NCBI GenBank assembly: GCA_014874175.1
Contig: JACWAD010000003.1
Coordinates: forward strand, 1-34,605
Source of the DNA: Thermoleophilia bacterium
GTDB taxonomy: Bacteria; Actinomycetota; Thermoleophilia; BMS3ABIN01
DNA length: 34,605 nt
Direction: 5' to 3'
Below are positions 1 through 8,298 of this stretch, in pieces. The position numbers and the translations under genes were made by a program. Within the stretch, counting starts at the first letter, position 1, and every line of letters starts with the position of its first letter. The notes under the pieces were generated by a model. That model was not told the DNA's origin. It was given only the letters and a program-made list of their open reading frames with translations, and did no database searches.

Positions 1-288
1 CACAGGGTGAAAGGAATGCTGGCCATGGCGGGCCCCGACATACATTCGGGGGACCTGGGGGAAGCAAGCATCCTGGATTTGGCGCCAACAGTCGGCGTTC
101 TGCTTGGTCTTCCGGGCCAGGCTGACTATGATGGCTCAATTTTGGGGAAAGCTCTTGTTAAAAAGCCAGACAGATCTTCGTCTGCGAACAATCATAACCC
201 GCAATCAGGTTCTCCCGGAGAGAAGGCATACAGCCAGGAAGAAGAAGAAGCCATGCGTTCAAAGTTGCAGGGCCTCGGATACATTTAA
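1..288 (+). CDS. C-terminal end of a sulfatase / type I phosphodiesterase superfamily protein (partial)
   Basis: The reading frame is open from the first base and ends at a TAA at 286-288, so only about 95 C-terminal residues are present. The segment GDLGEASILDLAPTVGVLLG followed by GSIL is the usual last conserved block of alkaline-phosphatase-superfamily sulfatases and phosphodiesterases (a DLAPTIL-like motif), and the protein ends in LQGLGYI, a very common tail in this family. The catalytic residues lie upstream of the window and cannot be checked. In surface-glycan clusters such proteins usually remove or transfer sulfate or phosphate groups on sugars or lipids; that role here is inferred from the neighbouring flippase and polymerase genes. 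The last ~45 residues are a polar, Ser- and Glu-rich linker. Confidence 0.75.
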   Translation, partial: HRVKGMLAMAGPDIHSGDLGEASILDLAPTVGVLLGLPGQADYDGSILGKALVKKPDRSSSANNHNPQSGSPGEKAYSQEEEEAMRSKLQGLGYI

Positions 289-443
289 GCAGCTTTTGGC
301 GAATATTCCTCCAATGTTAGCACTTCCCGTTCGATATCTTTCTTGCGGCCCCCTTTCGTTCATGCTTAACTGAGAGTAGTGGCTTAAGGTGCGGCATTCC
401 CTTAATTTAAATTAGAAACAGACTGGCAGCTTTGAACCGGAAC

Positions 444-740
444 ATGGAAAATCTTGATGCCTTGAAAAAGGCGCAGGGCCCAGGGAGCAGTCACCGGCTT
501 ATCTTCCACGTGCAGCCAAAGGTGTCTAAATTAATCTCTTCGGTGTCGCAAGCAGGGCAATTCTTCTCTATGTTTACACGCCGCACTTGCCAGGATTCTG
601 TCTGCGACTGAGCTAGGGCGGTACTACATTTTATTTGGATCATCGATATAGTGGTACCGATTGCTGTCATAGGCCTCGATTCAGATTGGTTACGGTACCG
701 ATGAAGAGAAAGTTATACTCGTGCGATTAAAGATTTAGGA
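444..740 (+). pseudogene. Broken N-terminal fragment of a Wzx-type flippase
   Basis: This stretch is a decayed relative of the N-terminus of the intact flippase that begins at 763. In one frame, 488-523 reads QSPAYLPRAAKGV and then a stop at 527-529; the intact protein has QTSAYLPRVAKGA. Directly after the stop the same frame reads INLFGVASRAILLYVYT, against INLFGAASRSLLLFGYT in the intact gene. A frameshift near 580 then gives LARILSATELGRYYILF against LARSLSAEQLGQYFIMF. Similarity fades after about 700; a last patch reading YTRAIKDL near 714-737 may match ETRKIL. A possible original start is ATG at 444 (MENLDALKKAQ), in yet another frame. At least one stop and one or two frameshifts make it non-functional. 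It is either a partial tandem duplication or the remnant of a related flippase gene replaced by the present one. Confidence 0.8.
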
Positions 741-762
741 TACATTTAGATTTGTAGCGATC

Positions 763-2331
763 GTGGCCTTCAACGTAAATCAGACATCAGCTTATCTTCC
801 CCGTGTTGCTAAAGGTGCTTCAATCAATCTTTTTGGAGCCGCCAGCAGATCTCTTCTTCTTTTTGGTTATACATTGTTGCTTGCTCGGTCTTTGTCAGCA
901 GAACAATTAGGGCAATATTTCATCATGTTTAGCATGATCAATATCATGGGGCTTGTGGCGACGGTAGGCCTTGATTCTGGCGTTGTCCGTTATACATCCA
1001 TGTTGACAGGAGAGGGAAGATATGGGGAGACTCGTAAAATACTGAGCGCAGCCGTCATGTTAGGGGTTGGCATCAGCATAATCGTTACTGTCGCTATTAT
1101 TATCCTGGCTTCTTGGCTATCAGCAATCTTTCTCGACGGCAGCATACCTGCCGTGATATTGGTGCAGATTTTTGCTATTTCCATTCCGTTCTGGGTAGCT
1201 GCCCGTCTGTTTAATGCGGCTACTCAGGGTGTGCATCGGATGCAATATCAGGTTTATAGCCGAGATATTGGTGAACAGGTCCTCAAATTTGTTTTTTCGA
1301 TTGTGGCGATTGCAGCAGGTGCCGGTCTCGCCGGCGTCGTGTGGGCTAATGTTGCTTCTGTGGTGATAGCGATGGGGATGTCGCTATGGTTTGTGATACA
1401 GGTGCTTCCAGGAATGAAGGGGCGCGTCAGAGTCAGGCGCATTGAAGATGAACCAGGACTGGCCGGCCGTATGCTCCGGTATTCATTCCCTTTGGCTTTT
1501 TCCAATATTTTTGGGATGGTTCTTCTTTATACTGACTTGTTGCTTCTTGGTTATCTTGGAACCGCCACCGATGCTGGTTATTACGGTACGGCATTACGCC
1601 TAATCACCGGCAGCCAGGCTATTTTGCTGGCCTTCGCGACTGTTTTTACACCAGTTATTGCAGATCTTTATAACAGAGGCTGCAAGTCCGAATTGCAATC
1701 GTTATTTAAAACTGTCGGTCGCTGGATATTTATGTGTAATTTACCGATCTTTTTGATTTTGGTTCTTTTTGCTGATTCGGTTATGCATTTATTTGGTAGC
1801 AACTTTGGCGCCGGCAGCGGTGCGCTGATAGTGTTGGTTTTGGGGCAGCTTGTTAATTTTGGCACTGGCACCGCGGGCCTTATGGTGCTTATGTCTGGTC
1901 ATTCCAGAATGGAACTGTTTAATGTAAGCACTTCATTACTGTTCAATATCGTTCTTTGTTTCATACTTATTCCTAGTTATGGAATCATTGGGGCTGCAAT
2001 TGCGAATGCTATCGGTATCGGCGTTATCAATGTAATGAGAGCACTTGAAGTGTGGATAATTATGCGGATGCATGCCTACGACTTTCAATATTTAAAACCG
2101 GCGCTGGCCGGCCTCGGGGCAGCGCTATTAGTGCTTCTGGAAAAACGGTTCATAAACCATGGACTGGGTCTCGCACCGCTGGCGAGCTCAATCGTCGCAC
2201 TGTTGATTTCTTATACTCTGCTAACTTTTGTTCTTGGTGTAAATGAACAAGACAGAACTGTGCTACAACTCATTAAAAGTCGTCTGGCAAGGTCGAATCT
2301 GCCAGATGAAATAAATGAACAAACCGAGTAA
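763..2331 (+). CDS. Polysaccharide flippase, Wzx / MATE-like (MOP superfamily)
   Basis: The 522-residue protein is almost entirely hydrophobic, with about 12-14 predicted membrane segments, the usual size and layout of Wzx/RfbX-type flippases. The N-terminus (AKGASINLFGAASRSLLLFG, then LLLARSLSAEQLGQYFI) is the characteristic first helix pair of the polysaccharide biosynthesis protein family. Such proteins move undecaprenyl-linked repeat units from the cytoplasmic to the outer face of the membrane before polymerisation. The start is a GTG at 763; no convincing ribosome binding site precedes it, and the frame is closed by a TAG at 736. The 3' end overlaps the next gene, an O-antigen ligase-like protein, by 17 bases, so the two are probably co-translated. 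Substrate cannot be told from sequence. Confidence 0.9.
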   Translation: MAFNVNQTSAYLPRVAKGASINLFGAASRSLLLFGYTLLLARSLSAEQLGQYFIMFSMINIMGLVATVGLDSGVVRYTSMLTGEGRYGETRKILSAAVMLGVGISIIVTVAIIILASWLSAIFLDGSIPAVILVQIFAISIPFWVAARLFNAATQGVHRMQYQVYSRDIGEQVLKFVFSIVAIAAGAGLAGVVWANVASVVIAMGMSLWFVIQVLPGMKGRVRVRRIEDEPGLAGRMLRYSFPLAFSNIFGMVLLYTDLLLLGYLGTATDAGYYGTALRLITGSQAILLAFATVFTPVIADLYNRGCKSELQSLFKTVGRWIFMCNLPIFLILVLFADSVMHLFGSNFGAGSGALIVLVLGQLVNFGTGTAGLMVLMSGHSRMELFNVSTSLLFNIVLCFILIPSYGIIGAAIANAIGIGVINVMRALEVWIIMRMHAYDFQYLKPALAGLGAALLVLLEKRFINHGLGLAPLASSIVALLISYTLLTFVLGVNEQDRTVLQLIKSRLARSNLPDEINEQTE

Positions 2332-3703
2332 GAATTCAGAACTGATGCGAGCCGCCGTGGCGAAGCGTGCTGCTGGTGGTAGTTTGTTCAACGTAGCTCT
2401 CGTCACCATTGTTATTTTGGTTGCGGCGACGTTGCTCTATCCCGAATCCTATTCGAGTTTAAAGCTAAGCATCGGCGGCGTCCGCATAATACCCATGTTA
2501 GTTCTCTTTGCTTTGGCGGCTTCACCAGTCGCATTTTATTTATGGCGCCATCGCCGGAAACTCCATCTGGGCACGATTGATCTGGCGTTGTTGGCGAATG
2601 TCTGCTTTGTGACTGTGACGGGCCTCCTTTTTGCTACCAGCGCCAGCAATATGGGGTTAGTGCTGGCTCTTGCCGGCTATACGGTATTGCTTTATTACGG
2701 GGTTGCTGTCGTTGCCCAAAATCCAGTTGCAGTGAAAACAATCTTTTATACCTTGGCGATGTTGGGAGTGATCATTGCCAGCTATGCCATTGTTGAGCAT
2801 TTTGTTGGGAAAAACATCATTTATGGCGGAATAACTGCTGAGAAAGTTCCGATAAAGGCGGAGAGTGCACCGTATCATCGCAGCAGCTCATCGCTAGGCA
2901 ACCCGCCAGCTCTCGGATTATTCATGGTGCAAGTAGTCCCATTCCTGCTATTTTTTTTCGTGCGCGCATCTGCGCGTCTGAAACAAGTTCTTTGGGGGGC
3001 TGCGGTGATGATGACTTTGGCTGCCTTGCTGTTTACGTTTAGCAAGGGTAGCTGGATTGCCGCGTTGGTTGTTCTTGTATTTGCACTTTTCTTTCTTGCT
3101 CGCCAGCGACGGCAGATTTCCTCTCGTTTGAAGATAAGCTTGATTGTTGTTTTCGTTAGCTGTCTAGCAGCGATGGCGACAGTGGGCCTGAGTGCGTATC
3201 GCGATCTTAGCTATAACGTTGTTTCTCAGCAACGGCAGATGGAGAGTTTTGGTCTGCGCTGGATCCAATGGAGTCATTCCCCGGCTTCTATTGCTGCGCA
3301 CCCATTGATCGGCGTTGGCGTATGGCAGGGAGCTGAGAGTGTGTTTCAAATCATGGTTAGGGAAGGTGACCAGCATCCAGAAAAAGCCATTCCTGTGGAC
3401 AACCTTTATCTCAACACGCTGGTGGAGGAGGGGCTGGTGGGTTTTTTCCTGCTTGGTGCTACGCTGGCACTGATTGGCATCCAGGCCTGGCGATTAATCC
3501 GGAAAGGCTTGAAATATTCCGGCGCGGTTGTGACCATTGCGGCCAGCATGGCGGCGGTTCTCATAAATGGCTTCACCGTCGATATATTGCTAACCTGGCC
3601 GATCATGGTCGTTTTTTGGATGTCAGCCGGAATGGTCAGAGCCCGGGCGGAGATTTCAGCTGCGCGAGGCGAAACACCAGTTTGTCTTCCGGAGGAGCCG
3701 TAA
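2315..3703 (+). CDS. O-antigen ligase / Wzy polymerase-like membrane protein (first copy)
   Basis: This is a 462-residue integral membrane protein with roughly 10-12 hydrophobic segments, typical of the O-antigen ligase (Wzy_C) family. A large hydrophilic loop lies at about residues 285-365, followed by the family signature region: VDNLYLNTLVEEGLVGFFLL matches the conserved (H/D)N-x-yl-x-l-x-e-x-Gl-x-G pattern, though the usual His before Asn is Asp here. Family members either polymerise undecaprenyl-linked repeat units or ligate glycans to a lipid or protein acceptor on the outer side of the membrane. The ATG at 2315 lies inside the end of the flippase gene, indicating an operon. A second protein of the same family is encoded at 5357-6805, so one may polymerise and the other ligate; the sequence does not decide which. 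Confidence 0.85.
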   Translation: MNKPSKNSELMRAAVAKRAAGGSLFNVALVTIVILVAATLLYPESYSSLKLSIGGVRIIPMLVLFALAASPVAFYLWRHRRKLHLGTIDLALLANVCFVTVTGLLFATSASNMGLVLALAGYTVLLYYGVAVVAQNPVAVKTIFYTLAMLGVIIASYAIVEHFVGKNIIYGGITAEKVPIKAESAPYHRSSSSLGNPPALGLFMVQVVPFLLFFFVRASARLKQVLWGAAVMMTLAALLFTFSKGSWIAALVVLVFALFFLARQRRQISSRLKISLIVVFVSCLAAMATVGLSAYRDLSYNVVSQQRQMESFGLRWIQWSHSPASIAAHPLIGVGVWQGAESVFQIMVREGDQHPEKAIPVDNLYLNTLVEEGLVGFFLLGATLALIGIQAWRLIRKGLKYSGAVVTIAASMAAVLINGFTVDILLTWPIMVVFWMSAGMVRARAEISAARGETPVCLPEEP

Positions 3704-4280
3704 ATTCGTTCAGATGATTTGGCCCGCGCTGAATGCTTGGAATTTCAATTTGATTTGTTTACTCTAGTTATATGAATGTGCAGTCAGATGAAGCCTTGGA
3801 AGCATACTTGGGACTCAGAAACCAGCAGTATCAAAATACTGTCTTTGGGTTTAGAAACCCAGTAACTGCAACTGGTAGGCTGACCGAACGGCTTGGCTGC
3901 TTCTTGCTTAAGTGGTTGGTTAATATTGCCGAAACCGACAACGCAGCTAGGCAAGATAGCGATATTTCGGAGCGGATTCTCGACGAGAAAAAGTAAGCTC
4001 ATAGATAATATCGAAATAGTATGCAGGGAGCTTAACGCTTGGAACATAGCTGATCAACTCGGACCTGCTGGCGTGGCTGTACCCCGGGTTTTACCAGAAG
4101 GTTTTTTTAATGCAACGCAACCTTCGATCAGTATTAAATTAAGTGATCTCCGCGTCGGTTTGAAGTTTCGATGCAGGAGGAATAGCTTTTTTCTGCTTGA
4201 CTGATGGAACTTGGGCGAAAAAGGTGGGGAATCAAAAAGATAAATTTGTATTTGTTTAAACAAGACATGAAAGGAAATTA
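3704..4280 (+). other. 577-base gap with decayed coding sequence, no intact gene seen
   Basis: No complete gene is evident. A 74-codon open stretch at 3772-3996 begins MNVQSDEALEAYLGLRN and has protein-like composition. After it stops, a second frame continues with a protein-like stretch from about 3990 to 4204 (containing ADQLGPAGVAVPRVLPEG), and a third frame is open from about 4171 to 4260. Three successive open segments in three frames over ~490 bases suggest a single gene broken by frameshifts, but I do not recognise its family. It could also be non-coding sequence. The last bases (4270-4280) hold the AAGGA ribosome binding site of the following Wzz-like gene. Confidence 0.35.
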
Positions 4281-5054
4281 GTGGATCTCGTTGAGTTTAT
4301 TGGAATAATTAGAAAATGGAAGTGGATGGTGCTGGTGGTTGTGGTTGTCGTGACTGCGTATCTTGTGGTCTCAGTTATTCGTAGTCCGGCTTCCTACGTT
4401 GCGGAGGCCAAAGTAATGCCAGGGTTGACCCAGATTGCCTCATCGAACGTTGCCGGCGTCAGCTTGGCTCAGGGTGGCGAGCGTGTTGGCGATGTGTATG
4501 CAGAGCTTGTTACATCTCAACCAGTGATGCAAGCGGCGCTGGATAAAGCCGGACTGGGCTGGCCCGTTGAGCGGTTACGCACGCTTGTATCTTCTTCAGT
4601 TGCGCCGAATACTCCCGTGATAAAAATTGATGTGTCTGATTCTGATTCTCAACAGGCCAAGTTACTGGCTAACTCGGTCGCAAATGCTTTTGTGGATTAT
4701 ATTAAAGATGCAAGCAATTCTGGCGCCGCCAATGCTCAGGGGGTAGTCTTAAAACAATTGAATGACGTCAACACCCAAATAAGCGCCCAAAATGCTAAGA
4801 CTCAACCTGATGAGAGCATGATTAAAGCACTGCAGGATCGAAGAGATTTAATAGTTAAAGAGTACCAAGATCTGCTGGATCAGCAGGCAAATGCAGCCGA
4901 CATACGGGTGGTAGACCCGGCGACCACCTATTCAGGTTCTGGAATGTCTGGTACGCAGAAGGTGGCCATCGGACTTATAATCAGCGTGGTTGCCGGAATA
5001 GTATTGGCTTTCGTGGCCGAGGCGGTGCGCAAGTCGTGGCGGCCCGTCCCTTAG
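4281..5054 (+). CDS. Wzz-type chain-length determinant / polysaccharide co-polymerase
   Basis: The 257-residue protein starts at a GTG with AAGGA six bases upstream. The topology is that of a Wzz-domain protein: a short N-terminal cytoplasmic stretch (DLVEFIGIIRKWKW), membrane segment 1 at about residues 15-35 (very Val-rich), a ~190-residue extracytoplasmic region with a polar, Gln- and Asn-rich helical part (about 145-205), and membrane segment 2 at about 228-247. Such proteins set the length of the polymer made by Wzy and often assist export. There is no tyrosine-kinase (BY-kinase) domain after the second membrane segment, only ~10 residues, and no separate kinase gene is nearby. It sits between the two Wzy/ligase-like genes, fitting a Wzx/Wzy-dependent pathway. 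Confidence 0.85.
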   Translation: MDLVEFIGIIRKWKWMVLVVVVVVTAYLVVSVIRSPASYVAEAKVMPGLTQIASSNVAGVSLAQGGERVGDVYAELVTSQPVMQAALDKAGLGWPVERLRTLVSSSVAPNTPVIKIDVSDSDSQQAKLLANSVANAFVDYIKDASNSGAANAQGVVLKQLNDVNTQISAQNAKTQPDESMIKALQDRRDLIVKEYQDLLDQQANAADIRVVDPATTYSGSGMSGTQKVAIGLIISVVAGIVLAFVAEAVRKSWRPVP

Positions 5055-5356
5055 CGTTGATTCGGTTTCAGTAGGAGCCAGGGCTTGGTAAGCAAACAGG
5101 GGGTAACGCGACAGTTCTCGCAATGGTATCTTCGTGAAAGCTTGCTTGCTCTGGCCGTACCCTCGTTTCAATAAGAAATGGATAGTCAAGTCCCTGCCTT
5201 TCTATCACAAGCTGATGCCCGGTGGTCAGGCCTTGCTCTACTAGGCGGGCACTAAGCTTGACGAGCATTTCGAATTGTTCAGCGATTGCCATCCATTAAC
5301 GGGATCTAGAGTGTGAGGCTGAGAACAGTTTCGCAAAGTGATTTAGAAGAATTGAC
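5055..5356. other. 302-base gap; possible minus-strand gene remnant
   Basis: No plus-strand gene is seen. On the minus strand, 5292 down to 5068 encodes 74 residues beginning MAIAEQFEMLVKLSARLVEQ and containing HQLVIERQGLDYPFLIETRV, which has a convincing protein-like composition, but there is no ribosome binding site before its ATG and I do not recognise the family. It could be a remnant of a gene inserted in the opposite orientation. The final ~60 bases before 5357 contain only a weak AGAAG ribosome-binding-like motif. Confidence 0.3.
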
Positions 5357-6805
5357 ATGAGCGGCTTTGAAAAAACTGAGGTAACGGAAAATCTTAAACC
5401 GGCAGCAGCCGGCAAGTTGCTGCTGGGGTTGATTGCCGGTTTAATCCTGATACAGATATTAAACCTTGGTTGGTTATTTTCTTTACTGCTGCTTGGAGTC
5501 TTTGTTCTATTCATTGTCAGCCTGGATGGCTATAACGCTTGGCTGGTCTTACTAGTTGCTACTACGATGAGTGGGTTAAGGTATTATGGTATTAGCGGTA
5601 CGCGCATTCGTCCCGACCAGGTTGTCTTGATCATTATAATGGCAGGTTGGATCCTGGCTTTGCTTATTGGAAAGAGGCGGTTCAATAAGGTGCCGCTTTT
5701 ATTTCCAGTGATTTTATTCATTGCTGTCAACTTCTTCGCCACTTTGTATTCACCCAATGGAGGGGGCAGGTATAAAGACGTCCTACTTCTTAGCGTCTAT
5801 GTGATGATGTATATCATAAGTGTTTCCGTTCTTCAGGATCACCCGGACAGGCTGAGAAGGGCAGTCAAAATCTTGTTGGCACTAGGGGTTGTTCAGGCTG
5901 CTTACGCGCTGGCTGCTTTTGTTGCTAATCACGCTGGCGTCAATTTGGGCGGCGTAGGCTCCCGTCAGGTAGGGACATTGAGCTTGCAGGGCACGTTTGA
6001 AGAGCCAAACTTCCTGGGGGCTTTCGAAGCAGTGATTGGCTTGATGTTTTTAAGCTTTCTGACCTCGCCAATAAATTTAATAAAAAGAGGCGTTGCCATT
6101 GTAAGTCTGATACTTATCCTTGTTGTGCTCGCATTGACTTTTACCCGCGCAGCTTGGGTGGGATTCGCTATTGCGCTGATGTTGCTTATTTTTCTCCAAA
6201 AGCCTGCTCGCAATATCTTTAATCCGCGCGCGGCAGTGGCTGCCTTGGCAATAACAGCAATTGTTGTCGTAGTTATTGTCCCATTTGCGAACAACCTCTC
6301 TTCCGGAGTGATAAGCCAACGGGTTGGGGCACTCCTGGATTTCAGCGGTGGATCAGGTCAAACTAGGGTACAGGCACAGAAATTGGCCATCGAAGATTGG
6401 CGCAGCTCCGCGCTTCTGGGCAAAGGCACAATGTCTCTGGATACTAATTCTCTTGAAAACGGGGCGTCTGAGGAGGAAAAGGCTAAATCTCAGGGGTGGG
6501 TCTATAGCTCTGTAATCCAGGCTCTTCATGACACCGGTATTATTGGTCTAATGATATTTTTGTGGATACAAGGCGGCATTTTTCTGGAAATAACAAGAGG
6601 GTACCTAAGGACTAAAGATAATTTTTATCGTGCTTCTCTGGTTGGATTTGGCCTTGGCAGCGTAGCAATGTTAATTTCTTCCCAGGCATCATCATTCATG
6701 TGGTTGGGATTCTTCTGGATATTTTCAGGGATGGCGGTGGCGGTATCCCAAGTTGCCCGCAGGGAAGGGGTTGCAGAATCCAAGTCGCAAGTCAAGGTTG
6801 TTTGA
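5357..6805 (+). CDS. O-antigen ligase / Wzy polymerase-like membrane protein (second copy)
   Basis: This 482-residue protein has about 11-12 hydrophobic segments and the O-antigen ligase family layout. Features include a loop with GTFEEPNFLGAFEAVIGL (residues ~211-228), a central run of helices with the LTFTRAAWVGFAIAL block (~255-270, a typical family motif), a large loop at about 320-390, and then SSVIQALHDTGIIGLMIFLW, matching the conserved x-l-x-dtGliGl block. It lacks close similarity to the first copy at 2315, so it is a distant paralogue rather than a recent duplicate. Likely role: polymerising or ligating glycan chains at the outer face of the membrane together with the flippase and Wzz-like protein. 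The ATG at 5357 is preceded by weak AGAAG. Confidence 0.85.
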   Translation: MSGFEKTEVTENLKPAAAGKLLLGLIAGLILIQILNLGWLFSLLLLGVFVLFIVSLDGYNAWLVLLVATTMSGLRYYGISGTRIRPDQVVLIIIMAGWILALLIGKRRFNKVPLLFPVILFIAVNFFATLYSPNGGGRYKDVLLLSVYVMMYIISVSVLQDHPDRLRRAVKILLALGVVQAAYALAAFVANHAGVNLGGVGSRQVGTLSLQGTFEEPNFLGAFEAVIGLMFLSFLTSPINLIKRGVAIVSLILILVVLALTFTRAAWVGFAIALMLLIFLQKPARNIFNPRAAVAALAITAIVVVVIVPFANNLSSGVISQRVGALLDFSGGSGQTRVQAQKLAIEDWRSSALLGKGTMSLDTNSLENGASEEEKAKSQGWVYSSVIQALHDTGIIGLMIFLWIQGGIFLEITRGYLRTKDNFYRASLVGFGLGSVAMLISSQASSFMWLGFFWIFSGMAVAVSQVARREGVAESKSQVKVV

Positions 6806-7043
6806 AGTTGCAACTTTGTCCTTCCAGGAGATCCATTTGAAATACTCCCCTGTCCAGAAACAGGTGTCAGTCCGTACGGGGAGCTTATGATTCCAAGCTT
6901 GCAGTTAAAAAATGGTTTTTAAGATTAGGGTTGCAGGCGGATTGGTGGTAACTATGTTCCAGGACTGGCTAGTTTTAGTAATCACAAGCACAATCGGTGC
7001 AATTCAGTGGGTTTATGACTGAGAAATTTTCTTAGGTATCATC

Positions 7044-8285
7044 ATGCCACATCAACCGGATTCCAACGTCTTTCTTCCAATTGGCAGTGCCGAGTGGTGG
7101 CTATTGGTTTCGACGGCGCGGCTACATCTCGCTGATCACAGGCTTGCCGAGTTGGAGCGCTTGCTGCGTCAAGAGATTGACTGGGATAAAGTTGTTCCCG
7201 CGAGTATTTATCATGGCACTGCCGGCTTGTTATTAAAGCACTTGTTATCGATTCCTGCCAAGAAAGACATACCCGCTGCAGTTATTGATAGGTTGCAGTC
7301 ATTCTACTTGAGGATGACCGCCATGGGGATGAAACAGTTGGCGCAGTTTCAAGAGGTTGCTGAAGCCTTAAATCAAGCTGGAGTTGAGTTGATAACGCTA
7401 AAAGGAGCTGTCTTGGCTGAGACTCTCTATGGCGACCTGGGGTTACGGCCGCTTTCTGATGTTGATGTTATTGCCAGGGAGTCAGACTGGCAAGAAATAT
7501 GTAACGTCCTGGCGAAGTTGAACTATAAATCGCTCGCGGATGAGTTGAAGCCTTTACCTCCGAAACTAACCCGCTATGATGTGAAGACGCATGTTCAGTT
7601 TGTCTCGCCGGCGGGAACCTACCTCGAGTTTCAGTTCGATTTATTTACCGTGGGTATTGGCATGCGAGACATGGCTGGCGTTTGGGATCGTTCTCGCTGG
7701 GTCGAAATCGGCGGCGTGGGCAGGAGGGTATTGGGGGCAGAAGATCAGTTACTTCACCTGTTGGTGCATGCAAACAGGCACGGCTGCTCCCGATTAAAAT
7801 GGATCGTAGATATTAATGAATATTTGAATGAGAATCAGGATCTTGACTGGAATTTGTTTGCGTCGATTGCGCAAAGAGAGAAAGTCATTTCCTTTGTATT
7901 TCAGACACTCGTTTACATCGAGCAGTTATTTGATACTCCCCTGATCAGTCACGAAGTGCTTGAGCAGCTTAGGCCTAATAGTTTCCAGCAGGCTTTGTGG
8001 CGGGCGGTTTGGCCACGCAGGCAGCTGTATCATTTTCGTGGACGTGATGAGGATGCGATATGTTATTATTTTTATAAGCCATTTAGTGGCTGGAATCTGA
8101 TCAATTTTGCCCTGGCAGGGCGCGTGCGGGACAAGATAGGTTATCAAGCAAGATGGATCGTGCCCTCTTTCGATTGGATGGCACAGGTTTACCAGCAGCC
8201 TAAGTCTCTTGGTCTGATTAAGTATTATCCGCTGCGGCTGATGGAGCGTTCGCGAAGCCGAAGCCAAAAAAAACAAAAAAATTGA
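7044..8285 (+). CDS. Nucleotidyltransferase-fold protein (PF14907-like)
   Basis: The 413-residue protein carries the polymerase-beta-like nucleotidyltransferase signature: GVELITLKGAVLAETLYGD (about residues 113-131), then LRPLSDVDVIAR with the SDVD acidic pair, as in the uncharacterised nucleotidyltransferase family PF14907. Downstream it has HLLVHANRHGCSRLKWIVDI (about 236-255), also typical of that family. The substrate is unknown. Members occur in exopolysaccharide clusters and in several peptide-tailoring (lasso peptide) clusters, and both contexts occur within this window. The ATG at 7044 has no strong ribosome binding site. The gene runs toward the minus-strand glycosyltransferase, with only 13 bases between the two stop codons and no terminator-like hairpin there. 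Confidence 0.75.
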   Translation: MPHQPDSNVFLPIGSAEWWLLVSTARLHLADHRLAELERLLRQEIDWDKVVPASIYHGTAGLLLKHLLSIPAKKDIPAAVIDRLQSFYLRMTAMGMKQLAQFQEVAEALNQAGVELITLKGAVLAETLYGDLGLRPLSDVDVIARESDWQEICNVLAKLNYKSLADELKPLPPKLTRYDVKTHVQFVSPAGTYLEFQFDLFTVGIGMRDMAGVWDRSRWVEIGGVGRRVLGAEDQLLHLLVHANRHGCSRLKWIVDINEYLNENQDLDWNLFASIAQREKVISFVFQTLVYIEQLFDTPLISHEVLEQLRPNSFQQALWRAVWPRRQLYHFRGRDEDAICYYFYKPFSGWNLINFALAGRVRDKIGYQARWIVPSFDWMAQVYQQPKSLGLIKYYPLRLMERSRSRSQKKQKN

Positions 8286-8298
8286 CGCGTAAATTTTA

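Noticed and set aside
314-326. TTAGCACTT near 316 resembling half of a CIRCE operator
   Set aside because: The second half (GAGTGCTAA nine bases later) is absent and no heat-shock gene follows.
6849-6866. Stem CCTGT / ACAGG after the second ligase-like gene, as a terminator
   Set aside because: Only five pairs and no T-run follows.
6912-7022. 36-codon frame ending in VLVITSTIGAIQWVYD, like the end of a membrane protein
   Set aside because: Too short, no ribosome binding site and no neighbour of matching family; probably decayed or chance sequence.
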